A DNA stretch of 64,000 nucleotides from Apium graveolens (Eukaryota > Streptophyta > Magnoliopsida > Apiales > Apiaceae). The DNA lies in NCBI RefSeq assembly GCF_009905375.1, contig NC_133653.1, forward strand, positions 95,840,609 through 95,904,608, given 5' to 3'. A model generated the notes under the pieces. That model was not told the origin of the DNA, did no database searches, and saw only the letters and a program-made list of their open reading frames with translations. Made by a program: the position numbers and the translations under genes. This document shows, one piece after another, positions 47,128 to 59,529 of the stretch (position 1 is its first letter; the number at the start of each line of letters is the position of its first letter).

Positions 47128-48082
47128 TTGTCCTTGCAGCTTCAATAAGAGATATGTTCTTTCTTTCCACTACTCCATTCTGTTGTGGAGTCCTTGCTGC
47201 TGAAAACTCATGCAAGATCCCATTTTCCTCACAAAATGCTCTCTTGACATAGTTCTTGAACTCAGTTCCATTATCACTCCTGATTCTTCTAACTTTGAAA
47301 TCAGGATGATTGTTAACTTGCCTTATATGATTGATGATGATTTCACTAGCCTCATCTTTAGACTTTAGGAAATATGTCCAAGAGAACTTTGAGAAATCAT
47401 CTACAATTACTAGGCAAAATCTTTTCTTTGAAATTGATAATACATTGACTGGTCCAAACAAATCTATGTGAAGCAGTTGGAGAGGCTCTTCAATTGCTGA
47501 ATCAAGTTTCTTCCTGAATGATGCTTTGATCTGCTTCCCTTTTTGGAAGGCATCACACAGTCCATCCTTTGTAAACTCCACTAGAGGAATGCCTCTTACT
47601 AGTTCTTTCTTTACCAGCTCATTCATGGTCTTGAAGTTTAAATGGGATAGCTTCTTGTGCCATAGCCAACTTTCATCTTGACTTGCTTTACTGAGAAGAC
47701 AAGTTACAGATTCTGCTTTAGTTGAGTTGAAGTCAGCTAGGTACACATTTCCTCTTCTTACACCAGTGAGAACCACTTTGTTGTTTTGATTGTTAGTCAG
47801 AACACAGGCTTCTTTGTTGAAGGTTACTGAGTTGCCTTTGTCACAAAGCTGGCTGATACTCAACAGATTATGTTTGAGACCATCCACTAAGGCAACCTCT
47901 TCAATGATAACATTGTCCTTTGAAATCAAGCCATATCCCACAGTATAACCTTTGCTGTCATCTCCAAAAGTGATACTTGGGCCAACTCTCTCCTTAAAAT
48001 CTGTGAGCAAGGTAGAATCACTAGTCATGTGTCTTGAACAACCACTATCCAAGTACCAAAGATTCCTTCTGTTTCCATGCAC
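47128..48082 (-). pseudogene. Element A protease and integrase N-part
   Basis: Reads HGNRRNLWYLDSGC (protease) into integrase with H...H, CDAF (second Cys lost), DLFGPV, SDNGTEF and [14 protein letters not shown], where the E LTR interrupts. The next native residues are at 8713; compared with D about 64 codons are missing between. The frame differs from gag. Confidence 0.87.
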
Positions 48083-48096
48083 ACATCAAAATCAAA

Positions 48097-50495
48097 TCAA
48101 GTTGATTTTGGTACCCAAGTTTCCTTGGGTCCTGCCTTGTTAGCTTTCTTCTTCTGTTTTTTAGGTTTTATCTCATTTGACTTAGGAATTTCAGATTCTT
48201 CCTTAGTCAATTGGGTTGTACCTTTGAAACTACTAAATGCAGTAGAATTATCATGCATGTTATGGCTAACAGGAAATGGCATGCTTGGTGCAAACATATT
48301 ATTCCAGTAAAGCATGCTAAATGGCATTTAAGGCATATTGTATGCATCATAATATGGATTAGGTGCAAATGGCATATTAGCAAACTGTGCATTTATATTA
48401 TGTGTAGGCATGGCATTAACAGGCATGGGAGGCATGGCATTCATGTTAGGAAATTGAGGCTGAACAGACATGGGAGTAGGCATGGTAGATTTGCAATTAA
48501 CAGACAAATGATTTACACTACCACACTTGACACAGATTTTTCTAGGAGCATATTTATCAGGTGTGTAGTTATTGTGTTTGTTAATCCCTACTTTACCATT
48601 CCTATTGTTTTTCTTTTTAGTCTCTATTTTTACCTCTATTTTCTCAAGTCTGTCACTTAACTGTTTGACAGTCATGTGACCAACATTAGCCTTTTTCCCT
48701 TTCTTAGCTTGACTTGACTCTCCTGAAACAAAGTTCTTGGAAACAGACCCATACTTATCATTTAGCTTGATTAATTTAGCTTTGCTGATGGGTTTGCTTA
48801 CAGCCGACGGATGAGGATTTTTATCATTCGACGGATAACACTTTTTGTTATCCGACGAATAGTCCTCATTATCCGTCGAGTCTACATCTGTCAGCAACCC
48901 ATCTACCAAAATAGGTTCTAGTTTCTCTTTATTCTTTTTCCAGGCTTCATCACAAAAGACTCAATTCCTTGAACTTTGGTGATTTGAGCATGAACATCCC
49001 TGGATGTTTTCCATGCTTTAATCACCTCTTGTTCACGCTCGAGCTGCTTCTTCAAAATTTCTTCCTTTTTCAAGGACTCAGTTAATTCCTCCTTGGCAAT
49101 CTTACACTCAATTTTTAGTTTCTCAAACTCAACAAACTGAGACTCAAGCACATTATTCCTCTCACTTAAAAACAAGTTGTTTTCTTTGATTTTAGCATTT
49201 TGTTTAGTGAGAGACTTAAGTGTAACACATAAATGATACAATTCTGTAGACATGTCATTTATTGCATCATTACACTCAGCTTTAGATAAATGTGCAAGGT
49301 TTGTAGTGATTACCTGATTGCTTGAGGAACTTGTCTCTGTTTCATTAGACTTGGCCATTAGGGCTAGATTGACATAGCTGACATCTTCATCTTCATCCAA
49401 ACCATCAGCTGCCCAGTCATTCTCTTGTATAATAAAAGCCCTTTCCTTTTGTTTGAGTAGATCAAAGTATTTTTGCTTATAATCCACAAACTCAAATCTT
49501 TTCTTACTGGAATCTGACTTTCTACACTCATTTGTAAAATGCCCTGCCAAGCCACATTTGAAACATTTGAATTTTGACTTATCCACCATGTTACTATTTG
49601 GCTTGGCTGCTCCAAAGTTCTTCTTGAACTTGAGCTTGGAAAATCTTTTTGAAAGAAATGCTAGGTGCTCATCAATGTCCTCCATGTCATCTTGGCTCAA
49701 TGAATCTTCACTTTCTGCAGCTAGCCCCTTACCCTTATTCTCACAGACCTTTGAAGTTGATTCTACAGCTTCCATTTTCACTTCCTTCTCCTTTTCGAGA
49801 TCAGCAACTAGTGCAATGGATCCTCCTTTCTTCTTTCCTCTCTCCATTCTTTCATCCTGCTCTATCTCAAGCTTATAGGTCTTCAGAATGCCATACAGTC
49901 TCTCCAAAGTAAACTCCTTATAATCTTGTGAGTTTCTCAATGAGACTGTCATTGGTTTCTATTCCTTTGGAAGAGATCTGAGAAATTTCAGATTGGAGTC
50001 TTTAGTCTGATAGACTCTTCCATGCAACTTAAGAGCATTTAGTAGTTTTTGGAATCTACTAAAAATGTCAGTGAGTGACTCACTTTCTTCGTTGTGAAAA
50101 TGCTCATATTGCTGAATCAGGAGCTGCATTTTATTTTCTCTTACTTGCTCAGTGCCATCACAAATTATCTGTATTGTGTCCCAAACTTCCTTGGCAGTTT
50201 TGCAGTTGATGATGTTATCAAACATGTCTGCATCAACACCATTGAACAGAATGTTCATGGCCTTTTTATCTTTCCTGACTTGTTCAATGTCAGGATCAGA
50301 CCATTCGTGCCTTGGCTTTGGAACAGATGGCTCGTTTCCTGTTGCAGCTCTCATTGGAACAAGAGGGCCTCTTTCTATGCAGTCCACATAGGCCTCATCT
50401 TGAGAAAGCATATGAAGATGCATCTTTACCTTCCAATGATGGTAATTATCTTTATCAAGAAAAGGAATCTTGACTCCAACATCTTTCTTGTTCAT
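48097..50495 (-). pseudogene. Element A gag
   Basis: Start MNKKDVGVKIPFLDKDNY at 50495. The capsid-like region is followed by a knuckle CFKCGLAGHFTNEC, a long charged coiled coil, a linker with four family motifs (48803-48881), a second knuckle CVKCGSVNHLSVNC and a Met/Pro/Asn-rich tail. Lesions: TAG at 49959-49961 (position of Trp in D: LPECWD), a 1-nt loss in a T-run near 48955, and TAA at 48328-48330. It ends WVPKST-TGA just before protease. Confidence 0.85.
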
Positions 50496-50542
50496 CTTGC
50501 TGAATTGTTTTGATCTTTAAACTCTTTGTAGATTAAGAGCTT

Positions 50543-50554
50543 GCTCTCATACCA
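50543..50554 (-). other. Element A primer binding site
   Basis: TGGTATGAGAGC on the - strand, one mismatch from the usual initiator tRNA-Met PBS. Confidence 0.85.
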
Positions 50555-50556
50555 AT

Positions 50557-50687
50557 TGTTAGTCTTTTAACAATATAGCAAGAATTACAGAAGGGGGGTT
50601 GAATGGAATTCTTGAACCTTTTTCATGAAATAAAAATGTTCAACTCGATTATAGATATATTTGTTTTGATTAGCACAATGCGGAATG
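50557..50687 (-). repeat. Element A 5' LTR, inner part
   Basis: Matches 247-376 of the left LTR and continues at 58663 after element B. GAATG at 50683-50687 is one copy of the B target duplication. Confidence 0.92.
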
Positions 50688-52338
50688 TGTTGGAATTTAA
50701 TCGCAGCGGAGGCATGGTAAAACACTTTTACACATATAAAATCCAAATAAAAGCATATAAATCGTGATTAAAACATATGAATCGATTACTAACCTTTAAT
50801 AGCGATCCAAAAATAGTGATCGGAGATCCTTAGCAGCTGCTCCTCAAACGTGAAGCACTCCACCGGTATCCACCAAGAAAACGACGTTAAGGAGGAGGAG
50901 GAGGTGGAGAGAATTAGGTTTTCTAAAAACTTTTGGGTTAGAATAAAAATAGGGTTTATAATAGTATATTTATAGGCAAAATTTTCAGCTGAAATTTTCC
51001 CATAAAATATTATTATTAACCCATTTATTATTCTCATTAATAATTAAAACACCTTTTAATTATTAATCCTTTTTCTAAACACTTTAGAAATAACTCTCTC
51101 TCTTGATTTAATTTCCAAAAATTAAATTCTTAATTAATAATATTAAGAACTTTTCTTAATTAATTTATAATCAATTAAATCTAATTTAATCAATTATTAA
51201 ATTTGTGAATTAATTATTTATTTCATAAATAAATAATTATCAGCCATTATTAATTAATTTCTCCACCATTAAATCATTCTCTTTTTATGGTGTGACCCTG
51301 TAGGTTCAATATTAAGCCGGTAGTAGAAATAAATAATAATAAAACTATTTTATCATTATTTATATAAATTCTCTAATTTATTAAATATGATTAATTAATT
51401 AATCATATTTATTCTACATCGTGAGGGATACTTCTCAGCATATCGCGACTATCCAGATAATACGAATTCACTGCTTAGAATACCAAGAACCTATTCAGCA
51501 AATAGTTACCATACAATAAACTCCTTCTACCCTACAATGTCCTGATTAAATACAAGGCATGGATCTCGTGTCAAGCCTATCTAATTTAATCACTTGTTTA
51601 CCATATACTATGCTTAGTTCTATGTAAATTAGAAACTCCTTTCTAATTTCATTCACTCTGTCCAGAGATTCCTGAACTAGCATAAGTGGATCAGCCTTGA
51701 ACATTCGCTTCCTTCACTGGAAGGGGTAGATCCTTTATTAATCATACACTATCTTCGTGTACAAATTCCTATACCCAGTAGAGCCCTAATAATTTTCCCT
51801 GGAGACTAAGAACTAAACCAAAGCATAGTTCAGTGTACACAAGATGACTATGATGACCTCAAGTCTAAGGATACTTGTACAACTATCACTATGTGAACAA
51901 CTGCTGACACGTGAGTGAACTCCATCAGTTGTTCAGCTGTGCGAGTCATGTTCAGTGAACTTATTCTATAATAAGCACCTACATACTAGCAATAGTGTCA
52001 CCACACAAATGTCTATGAGAACAGACATCCTTCATAATGAAGCAAGCATAGTATGTACCGATCTTTGCGGATTATTAATTACCAGTTAGTAATCCTATGA
52101 TCAGGAACTATTTAAGTTTAGAGTTATCATCTTTTAGGTCTCACTATTATGATCTCATCATAATCCATAAAAAGCTTTACTCTAAACTATGGTATATCTT
52201 ATTTAAACACTTAAATAGATAGAGCCCGTAATAAAAACAAAACAAGTCTTTTATTAATATCAATGAAATCAAAACAGATTACATAAAAGTTATTCCTAAA
52301 TCCTAATACATGATTGGACTTAGGACATATTCCTTTCA
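50688..52338 (-). repeat. Element B 3' LTR
   Basis: 1651 bp, very AT-rich in its first third, similar to 57004-58657 at about 98% by eye. Confidence 0.92.
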
Positions 52339-52350
52339 ATCTCCCACTTG
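52339..52350 (-). other. Element B polypurine tract
   Basis: CAAGTGGGAGAT on the - strand beside the 3' LTR. Confidence 0.8.
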
Positions 52351-52985
52351 TACTAAAGCCAATCACTCTGGTATCTAATACCCATCTAGTCTTTATGACG
52401 ATCAAAGTGACTTTCATAAAGTAGCTTTGTGAGTGGGTCTGTTATGTTGTTATGTGTGTCAACTCTATTTCAATACAACACAAGAAATGTTATCGCGCTC
52501 CCACTAACCCTTTTGTAGATACATGGTTCATCTACGTTTTTCATAAAACCAAACTCTTTGATTGTCTCATCAAAACGGATGTTCCATCTACGAGAAGCTT
52601 GCTTTAAACCACATATGGTTCGCAGCAGCTTACACACTAGGTTTTCATTTCTCTTGGAAAGAAAACCATCTGGCTATTTGCCAGATCTCATAGTCGTAGT
52701 AAGCAGCATTCGCAAGCAAAATCCGAACTGATTATAACAGGGCTACAGGTAAAAGGTTTCATCAAAGTCAATCCATTGCCTTTGTTTGAATTCTTTTTCC
52801 ACAAGCCTGGCCTTAAAGGTCTCCACCTGGCCATCTGCTCTAATCATTCTTTTGTATCCCGTATACATAGATTTCATTCCGGATTTCATGGCACTATGCC
52901 ATTTCTCTGAGTCAACACTACTCATAGCCTCATTATAGGTCACAGGGTCGTCATCATCAATGATCGACAACTCATTGTCATTCTC
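52351..52985 (-). pseudogene. Element B RT/RNase H remnant with internal deletions
   Basis: Reads an RT N-part (WIDFDETF), then a decayed piece, then GLKQASRRWNIRFDE and FGFMKNVDEPCIYK, then jumps to the RNase H end (ITDPLTKLLYESHFDRHKD). The RT segment with the first catalytic Asp (DVKTAF type) and the YVDD segment with most of RNase H are absent. It cannot encode an active enzyme. Confidence 0.8.
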
Positions 52986-53000
52986 AATGACAAGGCCATA

Positions 53001-54085
53001 TTACCTCTCAGGTTGGCGAGACACTCTCCCTGCCCTACGAATGGGCTGTTCCACAGAAGGTTGTTCAGTCAGAACAGGTGTTTCCACTTGATCCGTAGTA
53101 GTTTGTGCTTCTTGAACTTCATCAAGTTCAATTTTGCTCCCACTGTTTCCTTCAAGGATAAACTCCTTTTCCAAGAAGGTAGCATGTCTGGAGACAAACA
53201 CCCGATGATCGGTGTAAAAGTAATACCCTAAAGTCTCTTTAGGATATCCCACAAAACTACATTTTACGAATCGATATTCCAGCTTATCTGGGTCAACTTA
53301 TTTGACATAAGCTGGACATCCCCAAATCTTAACGTGTTTAAGACTCGGTTTCCTTTCTTTCCATATCTCATACGGAGTTTGAGGAACAGATTTGGAAGGC
53401 ACCTTATTCAGTAAATATGCTGAGTTTTCCAATGCATAACCCCATAGGAATACTGGAAGATTTGCATAGCTCATCATGGACCGAACTATGTCTAACAAAG
53501 TTCGATTTCTCCTTTCAGATACCAATCTGGAGGCGTCCACTGGGAGACTATACCATTTACTTTGAGATAATCCAGAAACTCTCCATTCAAGTATTCACCA
53601 CCTCGATCTAATCGAAGAATTATAATACTATGTTTGGTTTGTTTCTTCACTTCATACTTATACTCTTTGAACTTTTCAAAGGCTTCAGACTTGTGTTTCA
53701 TCAAACATATATCCGAATCTAGATCTATTATCCATGAAAGTAATGAAGTATGAAAATCCACCCATGGCTTGCGTAGACATTGGTCCACATACATCTGTGT
53801 GTACCATTCCTAGCAAATTTGCAGCCATCTCTCCATGTCTACTAAATGGAGACTGCAGTGCCACAATGAAGTGATATTTTCATCATCCCTTTTCTTTTAT
53901 TAGTTTGTTCAATCTGAAGTAAATTATGTCACATTTAGACAGACCATTATTTAAAGTACCACGTCTATAAAGAATATTATCTCTAAGAATAGAACATTCA
54001 TTATTCTCAATAATAAATGAAAATCCAGCCAAGTCTAACATGGGAATAATATTCCTCACAATCGAGGGAACAAAATAATAATTAT
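53001..54085 (-). pseudogene. Element B integrase, fragmented
   Basis: Pieces at 53492-53794 (FEKFKEYKYEVKKQ, DRGGEYLNGEF), 53298-53540 (SERRNRTLLDIVRSMM, YEIWKERKPSLKHVKIWG) and 53001-53252 (GYPKETLGYYFY, VFVSRHATFLEKEF) follow integrase order but in shifted frames with stops. The zinc-binding N-part (53800-54085) is hardly recognisable. Confidence 0.8.
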
Positions 54086-54430
54086 TTAAAAAACAATAGT
54101 CTTGCCCGTAGACATATGTAAATGAAATGATTCTACATCTTCAGCAGCAACTCTTGCTCCATTTCCCATCAGTAGAATCACCTCATCTTCCTTAAGAGTC
54201 CTACTTCTCCTTAGTCCCTGCAACAAATTGCAGATATGAGAACCACATGCGGTATCTAATACCCAAGTAGAAATTTGATTTAATGACATATTCACTTCTA
54301 TCATGAACATACCTGAATCAGAATCGGTAGTCTCACTACCCTTCTTCTTCTTCTTCTTCTTCAATTATGCAAGGTATACCTTGCAGTTCCTCTTCCAGTG
54401 CCCCACCTTGTTACAGTGAAAGCAAACAAC
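54086..54430 (-). pseudogene. Element B gag zinc knuckle and protease
   Basis: A knuckle CFHCNKVGHWKRNC (54370-54425) is followed by a Lys run and a protease with WVLDTACGSHIC. Stop codons separate the parts. The protease centre DTA is a variant of DTG/DSG. Confidence 0.7.
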
Positions 54431-54537
54431 TTTGCTCTTGGGGTCTTCAGCTTTTGGTGGAACCGGCATTTTCTCACCTACTTTCTTCTTCTTGGAAGGG
54501 TTCCTCTTCCTTTTCTTAGGATTGGAACCTTCACCAA

Positions 54538-55134
54538 TTAGAAGAACAGAACTCTTCTTAGGGGAAAATTCGATTCCGCAGTCTTCAACATGTTGTGGAG
54601 TTCAGGCAGGATGACATCCAACTTATTCATGTGAAAGTTCACATCAAACTGCGAGAACGAACTCGGAAGCGATTGCAAGACCAAGTCTTGGCTCAGCTCC
54701 CCATCCAGGGCAAAACCAAGTTGTCCAAGACGTTCAATCAAATTGATCATCTTAAGTACATGGTCATTCACAGATGATCCCTCAGACATCCTACAACCGA
54801 ACAACTCCTTCGATATCTCATATCGAGCTGTCCTCCCTGCCACATCATACAACTCTTGTAGATGCATGAGGATAGTGTGAGCATCCATATGCTCATGTTG
54901 CTTCTGTAGCTCAATGTTCATGGAAGCTAGCATGACCCATTTACGATACACAACATGTTCATCATTATGTGCATCACTAGCAGGTTCAATAGGCTTAGGT
55001 GAGTCAATCACGTATTCCAGCTTCTCAATCCTGAGAACAATTCTCAAGTTTCGAAGCCAGTCAGCATAATTAGGACCAGTCAATTTGTGAGCATCCAGTA
55101 TGCTCCTGAGTGATAGTGCAGAAGATATAATGTA
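54538..55134 (-). pseudogene. Element B gag
   Basis: Reads SLRSILDAHKLTGPNYADW, RNLRIVLRIEKLEYVI and onward to HMNKLDVILPELHNML, a Copia gag (UBN2-type) region. An ATG is not found upstream (ATT where a start is expected), and the frame ends before the knuckle. Confidence 0.75.
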
Positions 55135-55332
55135 TATTGTAAATCTGTAAATGATAAATACATAACAACACTTAGCAAATATTCGATTTCATTTTAAAAC
55201 ACTATATGAATCGGGTCTTCATTCATAAGTGGCTCCCACTAGTTTACCTAATTTATTCAACCCCCTACATGAAAAATTAAGCATTCATAATGCTAGTGGG
55301 AATAGGGATCCTACATTCCATTACACAACCCC

Positions 55333-55660
55333 GGCTGTAGCACGAACCGCCATGTAATGTTCAATAGGCAGACAACTCTTATCAATTACATCTTATGTTA
55401 TTCCCTAATCAAACTTTAGCCTCTTGAATACTTGAGTCACGACTGTGGCACGACAAACTCAATATTCTAAGTCAAGTCTAACCCAACATTCCATACAATT
55501 GAATCAGTCTCCAACGGCCCACGGCTGTGGCACGTACCGACCTTTAGATTCTAATTCAATGTACACATCTCTATGTAATGGACAAGTATTTCTTATTTCG
55601 AAATCAAAGCCCTCGGCTGTAGCATGAACCGACAATGATTCAAAAATAAGAACTACTTTC
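55333..55660. repeat. Spaced repeats of GGCTGTRGCACGWACCG
   Basis: Copies at 55333, 55442 (partial), 55523, 55616 and a weak one near 55668, spaced 80-110 bp, between unlike AT-rich sequence. Confidence 0.65.
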
Positions 55661-56339
55661 TATCATGTTGGAAGGCTATGACCGACACAAGCCCGTTGTA
55701 TCATTGGCCAATTACTACTTGATATTATTTAATTTTAGAGGGATTATATTACGTTACAATCATAATCATATTATAAAGAGATTCTTCCTTTTAAATTAAA
55801 TATTTCAAATCAATAATCAATAATCAGATGATTCCCAGATCGGGTGGAGCATTGTCAAGAGGCGTCACTTAATAACCCTTTCTTACAGATAGAAATCTGT
55901 TGTTGACAGAATCAACCTTTCTCTCATATCGAAAATTCATATTCAATTACGTGTTTCATAAACACAAGAATCTCATGATTGTATTCATAATATTATTATT
56001 AAGGTTATGAAACAATTTCACTATACTAGGTTGTCTAACAAACGCCTTATATTCATTTAAGTTCACCTAAATCTATCATCGCATGATAAACTAAGCATAT
56101 ATCACATATATCAACATGAATAAACATCAAGGTAGGCATGTTACATCATCTAGCATATTGGACTAAGCATTATACATCACTATGTATCACATGAAGCATT
56201 TAAAAGCTATTAAAACAGTCAAAAAACAGCTTTAAAACACTTCTGTTAGCTATAAACAGTTCGAAACAATTTCATAAAATATCATATAATATACCATTAG
56301 AAGCGTCTTGAAAAGACGAATCCAACGGCACCAAAAACA

Positions 56340-56600
56340 CCCAATTCTGAGCTGGCACGCGCCCTCACGCGCCGAAACAAGGTCCCCCACGCGCGGCCAC
56401 GCGCACACGCGCTGTCAGGTGCGTGTCAGAACACCACCCACGCGCCCCACGCGCTTCACGCGCCTACGACCCTACACTGACGTCAGCATGACGTCAGCAC
56501 GTTGACCAGTGCGTGTCTGCCACGCGCCGCGCGTGGTACACGGGCGCGTGTACCCCACGCGCACAATGCAGACGCGCGGTCCTTCGCCCTTCTTGCGATT
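56340..56600. repeat. GC-rich block with CACGCGC motifs and two TGACGTCA sites
   Basis: About nine CACGCGC copies and two inverted ones in 260 bp. Two TGACGTCAGCA sites lie at 56478 and 56489. CGCG boxes are known CAMTA sites and TGACGTCA is a bZIP site; whether they are used here is unknown. Confidence 0.7.
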
Positions 56601-56990
56601 CGCCGCCGCCTGACATCTTTTCTCGAACGCCGTGCCTGTCTTTTCTTTCTTTCTGTGCCTCACACAAACAACAACAGACAAATAGCAGCAGATGCATAAT
56701 ATATATATACTTACAATATATATATATATATGATTATTTAATTACGAATTTAATAGCAAGAACTTCAAAAATTCATAATAAAAAATCTATACATCATAAA
56801 AATATAAGAAAAATACCCAGACGATCTACAACACTTGTAGAACCCAGATCAACATTCAAAATTGTTCTGAGAAACGATTTCTCATCAGACAAAATTAATC
56901 CATGATATAACTTGTAAAAATCATAATTAATTCATACAAGCACATAAAATTCTGAAATTTTTACCACAGATCTATGTGCATACAACCTAT

Positions 56991-57002
56991 GCTCTGATAC
57001 CA
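56991..57002 (-). other. Element B primer binding site
   Basis: TGGTATCAGAGC on the - strand, one base inside the 5' LTR. Confidence 0.9.
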
Positions 57003-57003
57003 T

Positions 57004-58657
57004 TGTTGGAATTTAATCGCAGCAGAGGCATGGTAAAACACTTTTACACATATAAAATCCAAATAAAAGCATATAAATCGTGATTAAAACATATGAATCG
57101 ATTACTAACCTTTAATAGCGATCCAAAAGCAACGATCGGAGATCCTTAGCAGCTGCTCCTCAAATGTGAAGCTCTCCACCAGTATCCACCAAGAAAACGA
57201 CGTTAAGGAGGAGGAGGAGGTGGAGAGAATTAGGTTTTCTAAAAACTTTTGGGTTAGAATAAAAATAGGGTTTCTAATAGTATATTTATAGGCAAAATTT
57301 TCAGCTGAAATTTTCCCATAAAATATTATTATTATTATCCCATTTATTATTCTCATTAATAATTAAAACACCTTTTAATTATTAATCCTTTTTCTAAACA
57401 CTTTAGAAATAACTCTCTCTCTTGATTTAATTTCCAAAAATTAAATTATTAATTAATAATATTAAGAAATTTTCTTAATTAATTTATAATCAATTAAATC
57501 TAATTTAATCAATTATTAAATTTGCCAATTAATTATTTATTTCATAAATAAATAATTATCAGCCATTATTAATTAATTCCTCCACCATTAAATCATTCTC
57601 TTTTTATGGTATGACCCTGTAGGTTCAATATTAAGCCGGGAGTAGAAATAAATAATAATAAAACTATTTTATCATTATTTATATAAATTCTCTAATTTAT
57701 TAAATATGATTAATTAATTAATCATATTTATTCTACATCGTGAGGGATACTTCTCAGCATATCGCGACTATCCGGATAATACGAATTCACTGCTTAGAAT
57801 ACCAAGAACCTATTCAGCGAATAGTTACCGTACAATAAACTCCTTCTACCCTATAATGTCCTGATTAAATACAAGGCATGGATCTCGTGTCAAGCCTATC
57901 CAATTTAATCACTTGCTTACCATTTACTATGCTTAGTTCTATGCAAATTAGAAACTCCTTTCTAATTCCATTCACTCTGGACAGAGATTCCTGAACTAGC
58001 ATAAGTTGATCAGCCTTGAACATTCGCTTCCTTCACTGGAAGGGGTAGATCCTTTATTGATCATACACTATCTTCGTGTACAAATTCCTATACCCAGTAG
58101 AGCCCTAATAATTTTCCCTGGAGACTAAGAACTAAACCAAAGCATAGTTCAGTGTACATAAGATGACTATGATGACCTCAAGTCTAAGGATACTTGTACA
58201 ACTATCACTATGTGAACAACTGCTGACACGTGAGTGAACTCCATCAGTTGTTCAGCTGTGCGAGTCATGTTCAGTGAACTTATTCTATAATAAGCACCTA
58301 TATACTAGCTATAGTGTCACCACACAAATGTCTATGAGAACAGACATCCTTCATAATGAAGCAAGCATAGTATGTACCGATCTTTGCGAATTATTAATTA
58401 CCAGTTAGTATTCCTATGATCAGGAACTATTTAAGTTTAGAGTTATCATCTTTTAGGTCTCACTATTATGATCTCATCATAATCCATAAAAAGCTTTACT
58501 CTAAACTATGGTATATCTTATTTAAACACTTAAATAGATAGAGCCCGTAATAAAAACAAAACAAGTCTTTTATTAATATCAATGAAATCAAAACAGATTA
58601 CATAAAAGTTATTCCTAAATCCTAATACATGATTGAACTTAGGACATATTCCTTTCA
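57004..58657 (-). repeat. Element B 5' LTR
   Basis: 1654 bp, TGTTGGAATT...CCTTTCA, pairs with 50688-52338. Confidence 0.92.
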
Positions 58658-59529
58658 GAATGTAAACTTAATTGAATCAAAACATAAGTAATTAAAAACA
58701 AGAGTCTTTAAAAACTTTCTGGTGGATTTAAACAATTCCACCAGAGATATATATAATATATCGAGAGGACTCTGTGTGCAGAAATGCTCACAGCTGCTTA
58801 CAAATGGAACTACTGAGAATACAGGAAATGCTAATGATTCTGCTTACAAAGATTTCTCTGTTTTGTGTTTCTCAGCTATCTCAGTTATTTTTCTATTTGC
58901 TACTCTCTTGGTTTATATAATACCAAGATTACAAAGTCAAAAAGACTGAACAAATATAAAATCTAACAGTCTTAAGCTTTGCTGCTTTTCATCCTCTATT
59001 ACCCAGTTAATGGGCTTCCACAGTGTGTTTGTATACATCTCGACGGCTGTATGTCAGCTTTCACTGTTCAACTGCTGTTTGAATTCTTCATATGATCATC
59101 CGTCGACTTTCAGAACATCCGTTGATGATTTAATTGATCATCCGTCGACTGCTATATTAAACATCCGTTGATAGTCATTTGATCATCCGTCGATGGCTTT
59201 GTTAATCATCCGTCGGTAGCTATTTTGGCACTTGACTCTATATCACTTATGCAGAATTACAAGACATCATTTATGTACAATTAATCAACCTATTCTGCAT
59301 ATCTAGTTAAAGTCAACATGACTTATGCTACTACAGATTCTATACAAAGGTGCATACATAACTGTGCTATAAACTTATTATTACATAAGCTACTCACTCG
59401 ATGGATAATAAGTTAATCATCCGTGGGGACTATAATTCTTATCCGTCGAGTGCTACATAATTTCACTAAGTAAAATCTACTTAGATGTTTTGTTTATGAA
59501 ATCATCAAGTACACAACATATGCACAACA
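58658..59529 (-). repeat. Element A 5' LTR, outer part
   Basis: Continues the LTR after element B; begins with the second GAATG copy and ends GCACAACA before CTGTC. It holds the - strand TATA box TATATAAA at 58912-58919 and the CATCCGTCGA motif cluster (about 59098-59215, 59440). Confidence 0.92.

Larger units (their letters stand above)
55135..56990 (-). other. Element B leader region, noncoding
   Basis: Between gag and PBS. It contains spaced GGCTGTAGCACGAACCG repeats (55333-55660), an AT-rich centre, and a GC-rich block (56340-56600). No gene supported. Confidence 0.65.
50688..58657 (-). mobile_element. Element B: Angela/Tork-like Copia retrotransposon, internally deleted
   Basis: TGTTGGAA...CCTTTCA LTRs of about 1.65 kb, GAATG target duplications (50683-50687, 58658-58662), PBS and polypurine tract, on the - strand. 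gag, protease, integrase and RT/RNase H remnants lie in Copia order at 52350-55135, but many stops and deletions make it nonautonomous. A 1.8-kb leader with repeats separates PBS and gag. Lineage is judged from the long LTR and the integrase SERRNRTLLD block. Confidence 0.9.
247..59529 (-). mobile_element. Element A: Sirevirus-type Ty1/Copia retrotransposon carrying nested insertions
   Basis: The termini are TGTTAG...CAACA with CTGTC target duplications. In the - direction the order is 5' LTR (58658-59529 plus 50557-50687, split by element B), PBS, gag (48097-50495), protease and integrase N-part (47128-48082), then the E complex, then integrase tail, RT and RNase H (6518-8713), a 1521-codon extra ORF (1433-5998), polypurine tract and 3' LTR (247-1245). 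The Copia order of integrase before RT plus the large extra ORF after pol point to the Sirevirus (SIRE/Maximus) lineage. About 64 integrase codons are missing at the E junction, so A is defective. Confidence 0.9.

Noticed and set aside
56308..56905. Overlapping ORFs on both strands
   Set aside because: They result from few stop codons in the GC-rich CACGCGC block; low-complexity Arg/Thr/His peptides only.
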